Positions 18,349 to 27,924 of a DNA stretch of 64,000 nt are shown here, in pieces. The notes under the pieces were generated by a model. It was not told where the DNA came from and did not search any database. It was given only the letters and a program-made list of their open reading frames with translations. The stretch is from the NCBI GenBank assembly GCA_021404525.1, contig JAAWWE010000006.1:167899-231898 (forward strand), given 5' to 3'. The first letter of the stretch is position 1. Each line of letters starts with the position of its first letter. Origin of the DNA: Rhodobiaceae bacterium (GTDB taxonomy: Bacteria > Pseudomonadota > Alphaproteobacteria > Parvibaculales > Parvibaculaceae). The translations under genes and the position numbers were made by a program.

Positions 18349-19188
18349 TTAGTGAGCGTCAGCCCAGACCTTGCGCATTGTGAAATACATGAGACCTGCA
18401 AAAACGGTCAGGAAGATCATGACCTGGAAGCCCAGGCGGTGCCGCGCTTCACGGGTTGGCTCAGAGGCCCATGTCAGGAACGTGGTTACGTCCTTGGCAT
18501 ACTGATCCACTGTCATGGGCGCACCGTCTTCATAGTCGACAATTTCGTCTGACAAAGGGTTTGCCATGGCGAGCAGATGGCCCGGGAAGTAGGCGTTGTA
18601 GTTCATGCCCGCAGGAACATCGAAGCCCTCTGGCGCATCTTCATAGCCTGTCAGCAGCGAGTAGATATAGTTCTCTGCACCACCACGTGCCTTGACGACA
18701 AGTGAGAGGTCAACAGGATAGGCACCACCATTAGACGCCCGCGCTGCATTCTCATTCTCGAACGGTGCAGGGAACGGGTCTTTAGGCAAACGGGCACGCT
18801 CAAACATGTCACCGTAATCATCGGGGCCATCTTCGATCGTGTAGTCCGCTGCAATCACCTTCACTTCATCTTCAGTGAATTCAGGTCCACCAGGCTGCGA
18901 CAGGTTCCGGAACTTCATCAGATCCATCGCATGACATGCAGCACAGACTTCTGAGTAAACCTTGTACCCACGACGCAGCGCAGAGCGGTCGAAAGTGCCG
19001 AAAGGCGCATCGAAGGACCAGTCACGTTCCTTCAGCTCAACAGCTGGACCAGCGGCCTTTGCGCCGCCCATTGTCAGGAACATCGCCCCCAGCACAACGA
19101 TTGCAACAGCTCCTAGAAAAGGAACAACGCTGCAGGCGCGGGTGAAGATGCAAGGACGGCTTTCAGTTTCATTCATTTGTGTGGTCAT
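18349..19188 (-). CDS. petC: Cytochrome c1, bc1 complex
   Basis: Cytochrome c1 passes electrons from the Rieske protein to soluble cytochrome c. The haem-binding CAACH motif is in EVCAACHAMDLMKFRNL near residue 88. A hydrophobic N-terminal segment (about 25-47) directs export, and a C-terminal helix (about 255-272, VMIFLTVFAGLMYFTM) anchors the protein. The distal Met ligand is probably in PAGMNYNAYFPG. The protein has 279 residues, a normal length. Unlike Bradyrhizobium-type fbcH, cytochromes b and c1 are separate genes here, 11 bp apart. The ATG follows aggggcggaaca. Confidence 0.95.
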   Translation of the reverse strand: MTTQMNETESRPCIFTRACSVVPFLGAVAIVVLGAMFLTMGGAKAAGPAVELKERDWSFDAPFGTFDRSALRRGYKVYSEVCAACHAMDLMKFRNLSQPGGPEFTEDEVKVIAADYTIEDGPDDYGDMFERARLPKDPFPAPFENENAARASNGGAYPVDLSLVVKARGGAENYIYSLLTGYEDAPEGFDVPAGMNYNAYFPGHLLAMANPLSDEIVDYEDGAPMTVDQYAKDVTTFLTWASEPTREARHRLGFQVMIFLTVFAGLMYFTMRKVWADAH

Positions 19189-19199
19189 TGTTCCGCCCC

Positions 19200-20486
19200 T
19201 TATCCACGAGTCTCTGGCGACGCGGCCGCTTCAGATGAACCGCCCCCGCCACTCAGCACCGATTGCGCAATGCTTTCCGGCAAAGGCTTCGTCTTTTCGA
19301 CAAGTCCCAGAACCGGCAGAACGATGAGGAAATGAGCGAAGTAATATGCCGTCAGGATCTGAGCAGCGATCACAAAGCCACCTTCAGCCGGTTGGCCACC
19401 GAGATAGCCAAGGCCCAGACAACAGGCGACGAAGATCCAGAAGAACTGACGGAACAGAGGACGGAAGCGCGCAGAGCGCACCTTCGACGTATCCAGCCAT
19501 GGCAGCACGAACAGGATCCCAATCGACGCGAACATGGCAATCACACCGCCAAGCTTGGAGTCGATCGGACCAATGTCGAACGTGATGGCGCGCAGGATCG
19601 CGTAGAACGGTAAGAGATACCATTCCGGCACAATGTGCGGCGGCGTCACGAGCGGGTTCGCCTCAATATAGTTGTCAGCATGGCCGAGCGCGTTCGGATT
19701 GAAGAACACGAAATAGCCAAAGAGCAACAGGAAGATCGAAAGACCAAAAACGTCTTTGATCGTTGCGTAAGGTGTGAACCGGACTGTGTCCTGCTCGTCC
19801 TTCACATCAATCCCCGCTGGATTGTTCTGACCCGTCACATGCAGCGCCCAGATATGAAGCGCCACAACCCCGGCAATCAGGAAGGGGATGAGATAGTGAA
19901 GAGAGAAGAAGCGGTTAAGCGTTGGGTTATCAACGGAGAACCCGCCCCAGAGCCATTCCCGCAGCGGATCGCCGATCAGCGGGATCGCACCAAACAGGTT
20001 GGTGATAACCGTTGCACCCCAGAAGCTCATCTGCCCCCAAGGAAGCACATAGCCCATAAAGCCAGCGGCCATCATCAGGAGGTAGATCAGCACACCGAGA
20101 ATCCAAAGCACTTCGCGTGGCGCCTTGTATGAGCCGTAATAAAGGCTCCGGAACATATGGATATAAACGGCCAGGAAGAACATGGAGGCACCGTTCGCGT
20201 GTACATAGCGAATAAGCCAGCCATAGTTCACATCGCGCATGATGTGCTCAACGCTATTAAACGCCATGCTCACATGCGGTGTGTAGTGCATTGCAAGCAC
20301 GATGCCCGTCACGATCTGGATCGCCAGGCAGAATGTCAGGATCGCCCCGAACGTCCACCAATAGTTCAGATTGCGAGGCGTCGGATAGACGATAAAGGAG
20401 TCATACCCCAGACGCATGATCGGCAGGCGATCATCCATCCATTTGGTAAAGCCATTTGAGGGCTCGTAGGTGCTTTCACCGCTCAT
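19200..20486 (-). CDS. petB: Cytochrome b, bc1 complex
   Basis: The membrane core of ubiquinol-cytochrome c reductase (428 residues, eight helices). Haem-ligand histidines appear in [21 protein letters not shown] near residue 95 and in [23 protein letters not shown] near 197. The quinol-oxidation PEWY motif is present ([18 protein letters not shown] near 284). A Gly/Ser-rich tail ends the protein. It lies between petA (11 bp upstream) and petC (11 bp downstream) in one operon. Confidence 0.96.
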   Translation of the reverse strand: MSGESTYEPSNGFTKWMDDRLPIMRLGYDSFIVYPTPRNLNYWWTFGAILTFCLAIQIVTGIVLAMHYTPHVSMAFNSVEHIMRDVNYGWLIRYVHANGASMFFLAVYIHMFRSLYYGSYKAPREVLWILGVLIYLLMMAAGFMGYVLPWGQMSFWGATVITNLFGAIPLIGDPLREWLWGGFSVDNPTLNRFFSLHYLIPFLIAGVVALHIWALHVTGQNNPAGIDVKDEQDTVRFTPYATIKDVFGLSIFLLLFGYFVFFNPNALGHADNYIEANPLVTPPHIVPEWYLLPFYAILRAITFDIGPIDSKLGGVIAMFASIGILFVLPWLDTSKVRSARFRPLFRQFFWIFVACCLGLGYLGGQPAEGGFVIAAQILTAYYFAHFLIVLPVLGLVEKTKPLPESIAQSVLSGGGGSSEAAASPETRG

Positions 20487-20497
20487 GATCTATCCCC

Positions 20498-21031
20498 TCA
20501 ACCAATCTTGATTTTGTCGTCAGAAAGGAAGGCATATTCCGGCACTTCCAAGTTGAGTGGCGCAGGCCCAAGGCGGATACGACCAGACGTATCATAGTGC
20601 GAGCCATGGCATGGGCAGAACCAGCCATCATAATCGCCCTTCTCATCAGCAACCTTCTGCCCCTTCGGCACACAGCCAAGGTGCGTACAAATGCCAACCA
20701 TCACCAGCCATTCAGGCTTGATGACACGCTGTTCATCTGTCTGAGGGTCGCGGAGGTCGTCCAGATTGACTGACTCAGCCTCTGCGATCTCTTGCTCAGT
20801 CCGGCGGCGGATGAAGACAGGCTTCCCGCGCCATTTAACTGTGATCGATTGGCCCACTTCGATATTCGAAATGTCCACTTCGATGGAAGCGAGCGCCAAA
20901 GCGGACGCATCCGGATTCATTTGATCGATGAGTGGCCAGGCAATGCCCGCGACGCCTACAGCAGCAAAAGCGCCTGTGGCTACATAGAGGAAATCGCGCC
21001 GTGTCGGCTCATCCGTGTCGGTGGTTGCCAC
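20498..21031 (-). CDS. petA: Rieske iron-sulfur subunit, bc1 complex
   Basis: The Rieske 2Fe-2S protein (177 residues). Cluster-ligand motifs are CTHLGCVP near residue 129 and CPCHGSHYD near 149, with the usual disulfide cysteines. The N-terminal [20 protein letters not shown] is a Tat-dependent signal anchor. The start is a GTG at 21031, nine bases after AAGGAG on the minus strand. It is the first gene of petABC; its promoter should lie in the 244 bp divergent region shared with trmL. Confidence 0.96.
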   Translation of the reverse strand: MATTDTDEPTRRDFLYVATGAFAAVGVAGIAWPLIDQMNPDASALALASIEVDISNIEVGQSITVKWRGKPVFIRRRTEQEIAEAESVNLDDLRDPQTDEQRVIKPEWLVMVGICTHLGCVPKGQKVADEKGDYDGWFCPCHGSHYDTSGRIRLGPAPLNLEVPEYAFLSDDKIKIG

Positions 21032-21275
21032 GGTTGAGGTCTCCTTTATTTAAAGTGCAGCGCCAGCCCATGTGACCATCGTCAGGTGGCCAGGACGGAC
21101 GCCCAAAACCGGAATTTGCGGGGCTTTGTCCCCTCGTCCCCGCATTGCCGCGTTTGTGGCATTCCCTTCATAAATTGTCCAGTCCTTGGCACTTTGAAGG
21201 GACAGGATGACGCATGCGGCGATCTGTGCGAGATCAACCAATCAATGCCATGTCCGTTTGAGGAAAGCGTAAACG

Positions 21276-21743
21276 ATGCGAATTGCCCTATTTGAGCCCG
21301 ATATTCCGCAGAATACTGGGAATATTCTGCGTTTGGGCGCCTGCCTGGGCGTGCCTGTGGATATTATCGAGCCTTGCGGCTTTCCCCTCTCGGACAGAGG
21401 TCTGAAGCGCGCCGGATTGGATTATCTGACCATTGCAGCCATGCATCGGTTCGATTCGTGGGAGGTTTACCTGGAGAATCTGGCACCTAAAGCCCGCCTG
21501 GTCCTCATGACGACAGCCTCCGCAGAGCCTTATCAGGACTTTGAGTATGGAGAAGACGATATATTGCTCCTGGGCCGGGAAAGTGCGGGTGTGCCGCCCC
21601 ACGTCCATAACCGCGCAGATGCACGTCTTTTCATCCCGATGGCTGAGGGGGCCAGGTCACTCAATGTCTCTTCGGCCTGCGCCATGGTGACCGGCGAGGC
21701 CCTAAGGCAGCTCAGTGCCTTCCCACCGGTGAGCCCCTCATAA
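21276..21743 (+). CDS. trmL: tRNA (cytidine(34)-2'-O)-methyltransferase
   Basis: A SPOUT-class methyltransferase that modifies the wobble 2'-O of tRNA-Leu. The 155-residue protein has FEPDIPQNTGNILRLGACLG at the start, the Asn-Arg pair typical of the class, and the C-terminal trefoil-knot sequence LLGRESAGVPPHVH…SLNVSSACAMV. The ATG follows gaggaaagcgtaaacg. The gene is divergent from petA and ends only 8 bp from the convergent hemN. Confidence 0.93.
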   Translation: MRIALFEPDIPQNTGNILRLGACLGVPVDIIEPCGFPLSDRGLKRAGLDYLTIAAMHRFDSWEVYLENLAPKARLVLMTTASAEPYQDFEYGEDDILLLGRESAGVPPHVHNRADARLFIPMAEGARSLNVSSACAMVTGEALRQLSAFPPVSPS

Positions 21744-21751
21744 CACCCTTA

Positions 21752-23077
21752 TCAAACCGCTTTGGAATGGCGGCCCGGGCCATTGCTCAGATAGGTATCA
21801 AAAGCTGCCGCAGCGACACGGACCAAGGGACGGCCTTCCTCTGTCACCACCAGACGATCTCCCTGAAGTTCGACCAGACCATCGTCCATGAGCGGTTCGA
21901 GACGCTCCAGCTCCTGTTTGTAGTGATCGCGCCCCCCGGCAAGGTCCGCGCGGAGCGAACACATAAGATCATTGATAATGTCGCGGCGCTCCCGATCCTC
22001 TTCACTCAAAGCCCGCCCCTTCACGATGGGTAGATGCCCTGCCTGGACAGATTGCTTGTAGGAGGTAAGGGACGGTTGGTTTTGCACATAGCCTTGCGGC
22101 AAGGAGCCAATAGAGGAGGCGCCTAGCCCAATCAGGGTCTCTGCATCATCGCTCGTATACCCCTGGAAATTCCGGTGCACGCCCTCACCCGCCAAGGGAT
22201 CCCCCGGCAGAGCGAAATGATCAAACCCAACGGCGACAAACCCAAGCTCGATCAACCGGGCGCGCGCCGCCTCGAACTGCGCGAAGCGCGCTTCCGCATC
22301 CGGTAATGCCGCCTCATCAATCATTTTCTGATGGGTCTTCATCCATGGCACATGGGCATAACCAAAGAGCGCCACCCGCTGCGGCTCCAGGGACACCGCC
22401 AGATCCACCTGATCAATCACACTCTCGACCGTCTGATGCGGCAGCCCATACATCAGATCCATATTAATCGCCGTAATCCCGGCTTCCTGAAGCCAGCCCA
22501 CCACCCGTGCCGTCATGTCATAGGGCTGTATACGATTGATCGCTTCTTGAACGCGGGCATCAAAATCCTGCACACCGATGCTCACCCGGCTAACCCCGGC
22601 TTGCGCCAGGGCTTGCACATAGTCCTCAGTTGCTGTGCGCGGATCGAGCTCCACCGCAAGCTCCACATCCTCGGTGAATTCGAAATGGGCATGCAAAACG
22701 TCCACCATGCGTGCCCAGTCCTCCGGCGCCAGCATGGTGGGGCTACCTCCGCCCCAATGCACATGGGCAACAGGAAATCGTCGCGGCAGCGCATCGGCGA
22801 CCAGCGCAATCTCCTTCAGGACATGATCCACGTAAGAAGCCACCGGATCATACCGCGCCACAATCTTGGTATTGCACCCGCAGAACCAGCACATGGCCGC
22901 GCAAAAAGGCACATGAATGTAAAGGGAGAGAGGTTTTATGGGATCAAGGTCCGAAAGCCAGTCTCGATAGACGCCTTCGCCAACACCGTCCGAAAAATGC
23001 GGTGCCGTGGGATAGCTCGTATAGCGCGGCACGGGGCGGTCATACTTAAGGGCAAGAGAAAGCGAAGAACGGGTCAT
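21752..23077 (-). CDS. hemN: Oxygen-independent coproporphyrinogen III oxidase
   Basis: HemN is a radical-SAM enzyme that decarboxylates coproporphyrinogen III to protoporphyrinogen IX without oxygen. The 4Fe-4S motif CAAMCWFC lies in YIHVPFCAAMCWFCGCN near residue 57, GGGSPTML follows near 105, and the HemN C-terminal domain completes the protein (441 residues). The ORF track extends upstream to 23266 into non-homologous sequence; the ATG at 23077 gives the family start before KYDRPVPRYTSYPTAPHF. It is divergent from hemF, the aerobic isoenzyme, with an FNR-like box between them. Confidence 0.95.
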   Translation of the reverse strand: MTRSSLSLALKYDRPVPRYTSYPTAPHFSDGVGEGVYRDWLSDLDPIKPLSLYIHVPFCAAMCWFCGCNTKIVARYDPVASYVDHVLKEIALVADALPRRFPVAHVHWGGGSPTMLAPEDWARMVDVLHAHFEFTEDVELAVELDPRTATEDYVQALAQAGVSRVSIGVQDFDARVQEAINRIQPYDMTARVVGWLQEAGITAINMDLMYGLPHQTVESVIDQVDLAVSLEPQRVALFGYAHVPWMKTHQKMIDEAALPDAEARFAQFEAARARLIELGFVAVGFDHFALPGDPLAGEGVHRNFQGYTSDDAETLIGLGASSIGSLPQGYVQNQPSLTSYKQSVQAGHLPIVKGRALSEEDRERRDIINDLMCSLRADLAGGRDHYKQELERLEPLMDDGLVELQGDRLVVTEEGRPLVRVAAAAFDTYLSNGPGRHSKAV

Positions 23078-23146
23078 GAGATACTTCAGTTTTGGGTCGC
23101 ACCGACATATTGTGCGCCAGCGTAAACCTCGTCCGCCCAACCTGCC

Positions 23147-23160
23147 TTGACCCAAATCAT
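23147..23160. promoter_or_regulatory. FNR/FnrL-like box between hemN and hemF
   Basis: TTGACCCAAATCAT matches 8 of the 10 defined bases of the FNR consensus TTGAT-N4-ATCAA. It lies 70 bp upstream of the hemN start codon and 44 bp upstream of the hemF start. Oxygen-responsive control of hemN by FnrL is established in related bacteria; binding here is inferred. Confidence 0.5.
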
Positions 23161-23204
23161 GGGGCCAAATCATCAGACGGGCGCACCAAAACCACAGAGT
23201 GAAC

Positions 23205-24077
23205 ATGGATATCGACGCCGCAAAGACCAAAGCCGAAACCTGGTTCCAATCGCTTCGCGATGACATCTGCGCGTCCTATGAGCAGCTCGAAAACGAACTA
23301 ACAGGCACATTGTCAGACCAGCCCGCCGGTCGCTTTGAACGCACACCATGGAACCGGGGCGACGCAAATGAAGACAAGGGCGGCGGTGTCATGTCCGTCA
23401 TGAAAGGCCGCGTCTTCGAAAAAGTGGGCGTCCACACCTCTTCAGTGTTTGGCGAATTCTCAGAAGAGTTTCGCGCACAAATTCCAGGGGCCGACGAAGA
23501 CCCCCGCTTCTGGGCGAGCGGCATCTCCCTCATCGCCCATCCACAGAATCCAAACGTGCCAGCTGTGCATATGAACACACGCATGATCGTCACCACGAAA
23601 TGGTGGTTCGGCGGGGGCGCCGACTTAACGCCCGTGCTCGACCGCAACCGCACCCAGGAACACAAAGACACAATTGATTTTCACGCCGCCATGAAAACGC
23701 CCTGCGACGCACATGGGGATGACTTCTACGCGCGCTTTAAAAAATGGTGTGATGAATATTTCTACCTGCCCCACCGCAACGAGCCGCGCGGCATTGGCGG
23801 CATCTTTTTTGACCGTCACAATACCGGCGACTGGGACAAGGACTTTGCCTTTACGCAAGATGTTGGGCGCGCCTTCCGCGACATTTACCCAACCCTTGTG
23901 CGCCGTCACTTGAATGAGCCCTGGACCGAAGCGGATCGTGAAGAACAACTCATCCGCCGCGGTCGCTATGTGGAATTCAATCTGCTCTACGACCGGGGCA
24001 CAACCTTTGGCCTCAAGACCGGCGGCAATGTGGACTCAATCCTCTCGTCCATGCCCCCCGAAGTGAAATGGCCGTGA
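23205..24077 (+). CDS. hemF: Oxygen-dependent coproporphyrinogen III oxidase
   Basis: HemF uses molecular oxygen for the same haem-synthesis step as HemN. The protein (290 residues) carries [10 protein letters not shown] near 112, [12 protein letters not shown] near 128, GIGGIFFD near 188, and [24 protein letters not shown] near 240, all conserved in the family. The ORF track starts two codons upstream at a GTG (23199); I chose the ATG at 23205. Neither has a strong ribosome site. The 127 bp divergent region with hemN should hold both promoters. Confidence 0.95.
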   Translation: MDIDAAKTKAETWFQSLRDDICASYEQLENELTGTLSDQPAGRFERTPWNRGDANEDKGGGVMSVMKGRVFEKVGVHTSSVFGEFSEEFRAQIPGADEDPRFWASGISLIAHPQNPNVPAVHMNTRMIVTTKWWFGGGADLTPVLDRNRTQEHKDTIDFHAAMKTPCDAHGDDFYARFKKWCDEYFYLPHRNEPRGIGGIFFDRHNTGDWDKDFAFTQDVGRAFRDIYPTLVRRHLNEPWTEADREEQLIRRGRYVEFNLLYDRGTTFGLKTGGNVDSILSSMPPEVKWP

Positions 24078-24149
24078 GATAATACTCCATACGCACGGAC
24101 AGTCAGAATTCGCTTTTGGTAAACTTGTTTACATGCGGCGTAATAGCGC

Positions 24150-24851
24150 TCATTTGCAAGCTTCCTTACTTTCTTCAAAATATCGGATGGTGTCGCGGGC
24201 AATATCAGCCATGAACAGAAACTGCTTAGGATCCATCATATAAACGCCGTGCAAAACACGAACGTCTTCACCAAGAGAGAAACGGGTGTTGCATTGTGCG
24301 CTGTATCCTGAAGAGCTAACGGCGTCGAATTTCATGCAACTATACACCATCGGCAAGTTGCTTAGTGGCGTGAAAATCTCTTCATGGACGTGATACCCGC
24401 TAGCCCGCGGCCCGAATGCTCTCTCAAAAAACTCATCTTCGGTTGGCGAGTTGATGATACTGGAAAACGTCATTGCATCTATTCGCCCGAGCGACAGTGC
24501 TTCGGCGGAGTACACAGCTCGACGGCCATACTCGCTCCTCGGAACTTGAATCTGATTCACGACTTTTAGTTCACCCCACCGGTCTCGGTCGCCAAAAAAT
24601 GGATAGGACACGATGGTCGGGCGGTTGCCTTCTCGCTCGGTTACCTTGGCAGCACTTAGAACGATTTCCCTGAACCGCCCATCGTCAAAGCGGATTGATG
24701 ATCTGATTCGGTCAGCATCAACATAGAGACTGATGTCACCAATGTCATAGCAACCAGATGGAAGTGGCTCCTCGCATGAAGTCAGCGACAGACAAATAGA
24801 CACCAGTGCAAATGCCGTCGCTTTTTTTCCGATGATCGCACGAACCTTCAT
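24150..24851 (-). CDS. Putative lipoprotein of unknown function
   Basis: No family is recognised. From the ATG at 24851 (gagggtaaggg upstream) the protein has 233 residues, a signal sequence ending in the lipobox LSLTSC, and a Cys-containing mature domain with mixed beta strands. The ORF track extends this frame into the neighbouring SDR gene, which is unlikely. Codons look less GC-rich than in the flanking genes, which hints at recent acquisition, although I have not computed this. It stands between hemF (convergent) and the SDR gene, with no obvious partner. Confidence 0.7.
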   Translation of the reverse strand: MKVRAIIGKKATAFALVSICLSLTSCEEPLPSGCYDIGDISLYVDADRIRSSIRFDDGRFREIVLSAAKVTEREGNRPTIVSYPFFGDRDRWGELKVVNQIQVPRSEYGRRAVYSAEALSLGRIDAMTFSSIINSPTEDEFFERAFGPRASGYHVHEEIFTPLSNLPMVYSCMKFDAVSSSGYSAQCNTRFSLGEDVRVLHGVYMMDPKQFLFMADIARDTIRYFEESKEACK

Positions 24852-24966
24852 GCCCTTACCCTCATCATTGGGAGATTCTTCAGCAAGCTCAGACACCTTA
24901 AACAGACTTTTACCGAGCATAACCGACAGCAGTCGATGTTGGAGAATCAAGGCCAATTGGCAATTG

Positions 24967-25722
24967 CTAAAAATGCGCGGCGTAGCCACCGTCGACAAGA
25001 AGCACGTGGCCTGTGACATAAGAGGCAGCGTCTGACGCGAGGAACACCGCGGCGCCGCCAATCTCGTCAGGTTTGGCCCAGCGGCCCAGACTCGTGCGTT
25101 GTTGCAGCCAATCATCAATCGACGGGTCAGACGTCAGCTCTTCATTGCGTTCCGTTGCAAAGAAACCAGGCGCAATGGCATTGACGGTGATCTGTCGCTC
25201 GCCGAGCTCCGCCGCCAATGCCCGCGTCAAAGACTCGAGTCCACCTTTAGCAATCGTGTAGGGCGTGTCGCCCTTGTTGGATAGCGGTCCGGCAATCGAC
25301 GTGATGTTGATAATGCGGCCACCTGCACCCATGAGCGCTGCCGCACGACGTGACAGATCAAACGGCGCGACAAGGTTCACGTTCAGCATGGTGCGCACAT
25401 CATCAAGCGAATGCTCCTCGAGCGCCCGACGATCGCGGAGCCCCACATTGTTCACGAGAATATCGAGGCCGTCCTCGCGAAGCACATCAAACGCTGTCGC
25501 GACAGCCACTTCGTCTGCGACGTCAAAAGCGAGAGCACGCACATCCCCCGCAGAGGTCAAGGTCGCTGCTGCCGCCTCTGCCCGTGCCGCATCCCGCCCA
25601 TTGAGCAGAACCTGCGCCCCCGCCTCTGCCAATGCCTTTGCGATTTCAAACCCAAGACCCTGCGTCGCCCCGGTAACCAGTGCTCGCTTGCCTGAAAGAG
25701 AAAAAACAGAATTCTCAACCAC
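24967..25722 (-). CDS. SDR-family oxidoreductase
   Basis: A classical short-chain dehydrogenase/reductase of 251 residues. The Rossmann motif TGATQGLGFE near residue 16, NNVG near 90, the catalytic Ser in INITSIAG near 140, and YTIAKGG near 154 (Tyr and Lys) are all present. The C-terminus (ASYVTGHVLLVDGGYAAHF) is typical. It resembles gluconate 5-dehydrogenase and 3-oxoacyl reductases. It lies 3 bp downstream of cca on the same strand and is probably co-transcribed, though the functions are not obviously related. Confidence 0.87.
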   Translation of the reverse strand: MVENSVFSLSGKRALVTGATQGLGFEIAKALAEAGAQVLLNGRDAARAEAAAATLTSAGDVRALAFDVADEVAVATAFDVLREDGLDILVNNVGLRDRRALEEHSLDDVRTMLNVNLVAPFDLSRRAAALMGAGGRIINITSIAGPLSNKGDTPYTIAKGGLESLTRALAAELGERQITVNAIAPGFFATERNEELTSDPSIDDWLQQRTSLGRWAKPDEIGGAAVFLASDAASYVTGHVLLVDGGYAAHF

Positions 25723-25725
25723 GGT

Positions 25726-26979
25726 TCAATACACCGTCGCCTGCACGACAGCCTTCAACCGTTCGATGATGGAGAACTCATCCTCAATGAAGCCTGCGTC
25801 GACCCACCATTCTTCGACTTCTTTGTAGACCCGGCTCATCTCCGGGCCTTCCGGAACGCCTGCAGCCTTCATCATAGAACCATTGAGCGCGAGCTTTGGT
25901 CGTTCCCAACTGTCCGCAATCGCAAGCAATGCCCGCCACTGCATGGCATTGGCGCCCTTCTTGTCCATCGCCCAGCCAAGCATGACCCGGTCTTTGAAAC
26001 ACTGCACACCCATAAGGTAGAGCGCTTTGTGCACTTCCCGCACCGAGAGATAGCAGACGATTTTGGTCTGATCGGTCTGCATGTCTTTGATGCGATCCCG
26101 GTCTTTGTTCGAAAGTTTCAACCGAGCGGCAAGCGCATCCACGCCTGCCGCGTCGAGCTCCACCGCACTTGAAAGCCGCAGAACAGGGTCGGACGTAAAA
26201 AGCTGGTTGGCTTCGATATCCACCACCGCTTCCAGCCTGTCGAGACGTGTCGCTTCCGGCAGAACCAGCGGCAGGATTGCCGTCGCCGCCATCTGGCGCA
26301 GCGCATCCCCTGCTTCGTCTGCGCCAAGCAGCTTCAGAAGCTCCGCCTGCACGCGCTCTGCCGAGAGCTGGCTCAATCCTTCTGCTTCTTCGGCGCAAGC
26401 CTTGAGACCTGCTGCATCTGGTTCACCTGACCCATAGTGCGCATGAAAGCGGAAGAACCGCAGGATCCGCAGATAGTCTTCGCGGATACGATCATGAGGA
26501 TCGCCTATGAACCGCACCACCCGCGCATCCAGATCAGCGCGTCCCCTCAAAGGGTCATGCACTGTTCCATCCATATCTGCATAGAGCGCATTCATGGTGA
26601 AGTCGCGCCGCTTCGCATCTTCCACCCAGTCTTGTGTGAAGGCAACATCTGCCCGCCGACCATCAGTCGCCACATCGACGCGAAGCGTTGTCACTTCAAA
26701 ATGTTTGCCGTCGAGCACCGCCGTTACTGTGCCGTGATCAAAACCCGTGGGAACAACTTTCACGCCCGCCGCTTCCAGAAGCTGCGTGGCCTCAGCCGGC
26801 GCATGAACAGTCGCGATATCGACATCGCTTACAGGTTCCATTAACAGCGCATTGCGTACGCAGCCGCCAACAAACCGTGCTTGCGCCTCTTTGCCGCCAA
26901 GCGCTTCCATCACCTTTTGCGTGGTCTCGTTCTTCAGCCAGTCATGGACAGCGAGTTCGCCTCGCTTTTGTTCACTCAT
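25726..26979 (-). CDS. cca: CCA tRNA nucleotidyltransferase / poly(A) polymerase family
   Basis: A class II nucleotidyltransferase that adds or repairs the CCA end of tRNA. The catalytic head has FVGGCVRNALL near residue 36 and the metal-binding Asp pair in VSDVDIATV near 53, then RRDFTMNALYADMDG near 127 and a flexible RIREDYLRILRFFRFHA near 163. The length of 417 residues fits alphaproteobacterial members. The ATG at 26979 has GGGAGCAGGTG before it. DUF6111, CoA pyrophosphatase and DUF1285 lie upstream in the same direction, a conserved alphaproteobacterial run. Confidence 0.93.
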   Translation of the reverse strand: MSEQKRGELAVHDWLKNETTQKVMEALGGKEAQARFVGGCVRNALLMEPVSDVDIATVHAPAEATQLLEAAGVKVVPTGFDHGTVTAVLDGKHFEVTTLRVDVATDGRRADVAFTQDWVEDAKRRDFTMNALYADMDGTVHDPLRGRADLDARVVRFIGDPHDRIREDYLRILRFFRFHAHYGSGEPDAAGLKACAEEAEGLSQLSAERVQAELLKLLGADEAGDALRQMAATAILPLVLPEATRLDRLEAVVDIEANQLFTSDPVLRLSSAVELDAAGVDALAARLKLSNKDRDRIKDMQTDQTKIVCYLSVREVHKALYLMGVQCFKDRVMLGWAMDKKGANAMQWRALLAIADSWERPKLALNGSMMKAAGVPEGPEMSRVYKEVEEWWVDAGFIEDEFSIIERLKAVVQATVY

Positions 26980-27008
26980 CACCTGCTCCCAAATCCTGTC
27001 TCAGTCGC

Positions 27009-27272
27009 TCACTCGACCGTGCCGGATTGAATTTCACCGTCAATCAATCGCGCAGGCTCATAGTCCGTGCCTGCAGTATTCGCCGTGTAAATACCAGCGA
27101 CAAGCATGCTTCCAACGCCGAGCGCCAGCCCCGCGACAATGAGCCACCCAAATGGTGCTTCACTCCATTTGAGATCGGGTCGGTCTTCCGCCTTGCGAGA
27201 GATCAGAATAAAAATCCAGTAGGTCGCAAAAGGCAGAAGGAAGAAAAGAAAGTTGATCAGAAAGCGTGCCAT
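27009..27272 (-). CDS. DUF6111-type small membrane protein
   Basis: An 87-residue protein with two hydrophobic segments (about residues 3-22, FLINFLFFLLPFATYWIFI, and about 43-62). A short Lys/Asp-rich loop separates them and the tail is acidic. It fits the small alphaproteobacterial family DUF6111, which sits between the CoA pyrophosphatase and cca genes. Its ATG overlaps the upstream Nudix stop by one base (TGATG), so it is translationally coupled. Function is unknown. Confidence 0.75.
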   Translation of the reverse strand: MARFLINFLFFLLPFATYWIFILISRKAEDRPDLKWSEAPFGWLIVAGLALGVGSMLVAGIYTANTAGTDYEPARLIDGEIQSGTVE

Positions 27273-27919
27273 CAAGCATTGGTCCCATCTTGTAACCGAT
27301 CATGGAGGTTGCGGATCATACCGGCTGTTGCGCCCCATATATAGTGACCCTGATAGGGCATTGCATAATATGCGCGTCGCTTTCCACGCCAGAAAACACT
27401 ATGGCGTTCATGGTTATCGACATTCATGAGGAACCCCAACGGCACTTCGAATATTTCGGCAACCTCGCCGGGTTCTGCCGTCAAGGAAAAGCCGGGGCGC
27501 ACAAAGGAGATCACCGGCAGGATACGAAACCCGGTACCGGTCTCGTAGGGGTTGAGAAAACCCGCAACATCCACAAAGGACCGATCAAGCCCCACTTCTT
27601 CTTCTGCTTCGCGAAGCGCGCCTTCAACCGGCGTCTCATCCGGTTCAACTTTGCCGCCGGGAAAAGCCACCTGGCCAGAATGAGAATTGAGATGGTCGGC
27701 GCGACGCGTAAGCAAAACCGTTGGGCCTGTGTCATGTTCAATAATCGGGACAAGCACCGCCGCAAGCCGAAGGTCGGGCCGGTCCTTTGGATCAACCCAG
27801 TCGTTGGGGTTCAAGTCTTTGTCGCCGCGCACACCGGCACCCGTCGGTTCCAGAATGCGATCCAGCGACGGGGTTTCCAGATCAATGCTGGCAAGAATGC
27901 GTGCTTTGTAGTCTTCCAT
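27272..27919 (-). CDS. Nudix CoA pyrophosphatase (NudL/YeaB type)
   Basis: A 215-residue Nudix hydrolase. The motif LLTRRADHLNSHSGQVAFPG near residue 70 is the NuCoA signature, which identifies enzymes that cleave CoA and its derivatives to phosphopantetheine and 3',5'-ADP. The Nudix box GGKVEPDETPVEGALREAEEEVGL follows at once. It lies 5 bp after the DUF1285 gene and is coupled to DUF6111. A turnover role for CoA or oxidised CoA is inferred from the family. Confidence 0.9.
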   Translation of the reverse strand: MEDYKARILASIDLETPSLDRILEPTGAGVRGDKDLNPNDWVDPKDRPDLRLAAVLVPIIEHDTGPTVLLTRRADHLNSHSGQVAFPGGKVEPDETPVEGALREAEEEVGLDRSFVDVAGFLNPYETGTGFRILPVISFVRPGFSLTAEPGEVAEIFEVPLGFLMNVDNHERHSVFWRGKRRAYYAMPYQGHYIWGATAGMIRNLHDRLQDGTNA

Positions 27920-27924
27920 GACGG

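Noticed and set aside
23078-23266. N-terminal extension of hemN in the ORF track
   Set aside because: It crosses the divergent control region and the hemF start; the HemN family start is at 23077.
24852-25118. N-terminal extension of the 24150 lipoprotein ORF
   Set aside because: It runs into the SDR gene frame and precedes a clear signal peptide start at 24851.
25784-26398. 204-codon ORF in an alternative frame of cca
   Set aside because: It is an Arg/Gly/Ala-rich shadow typical of GC-rich genes; cca motifs lie in the main frame.
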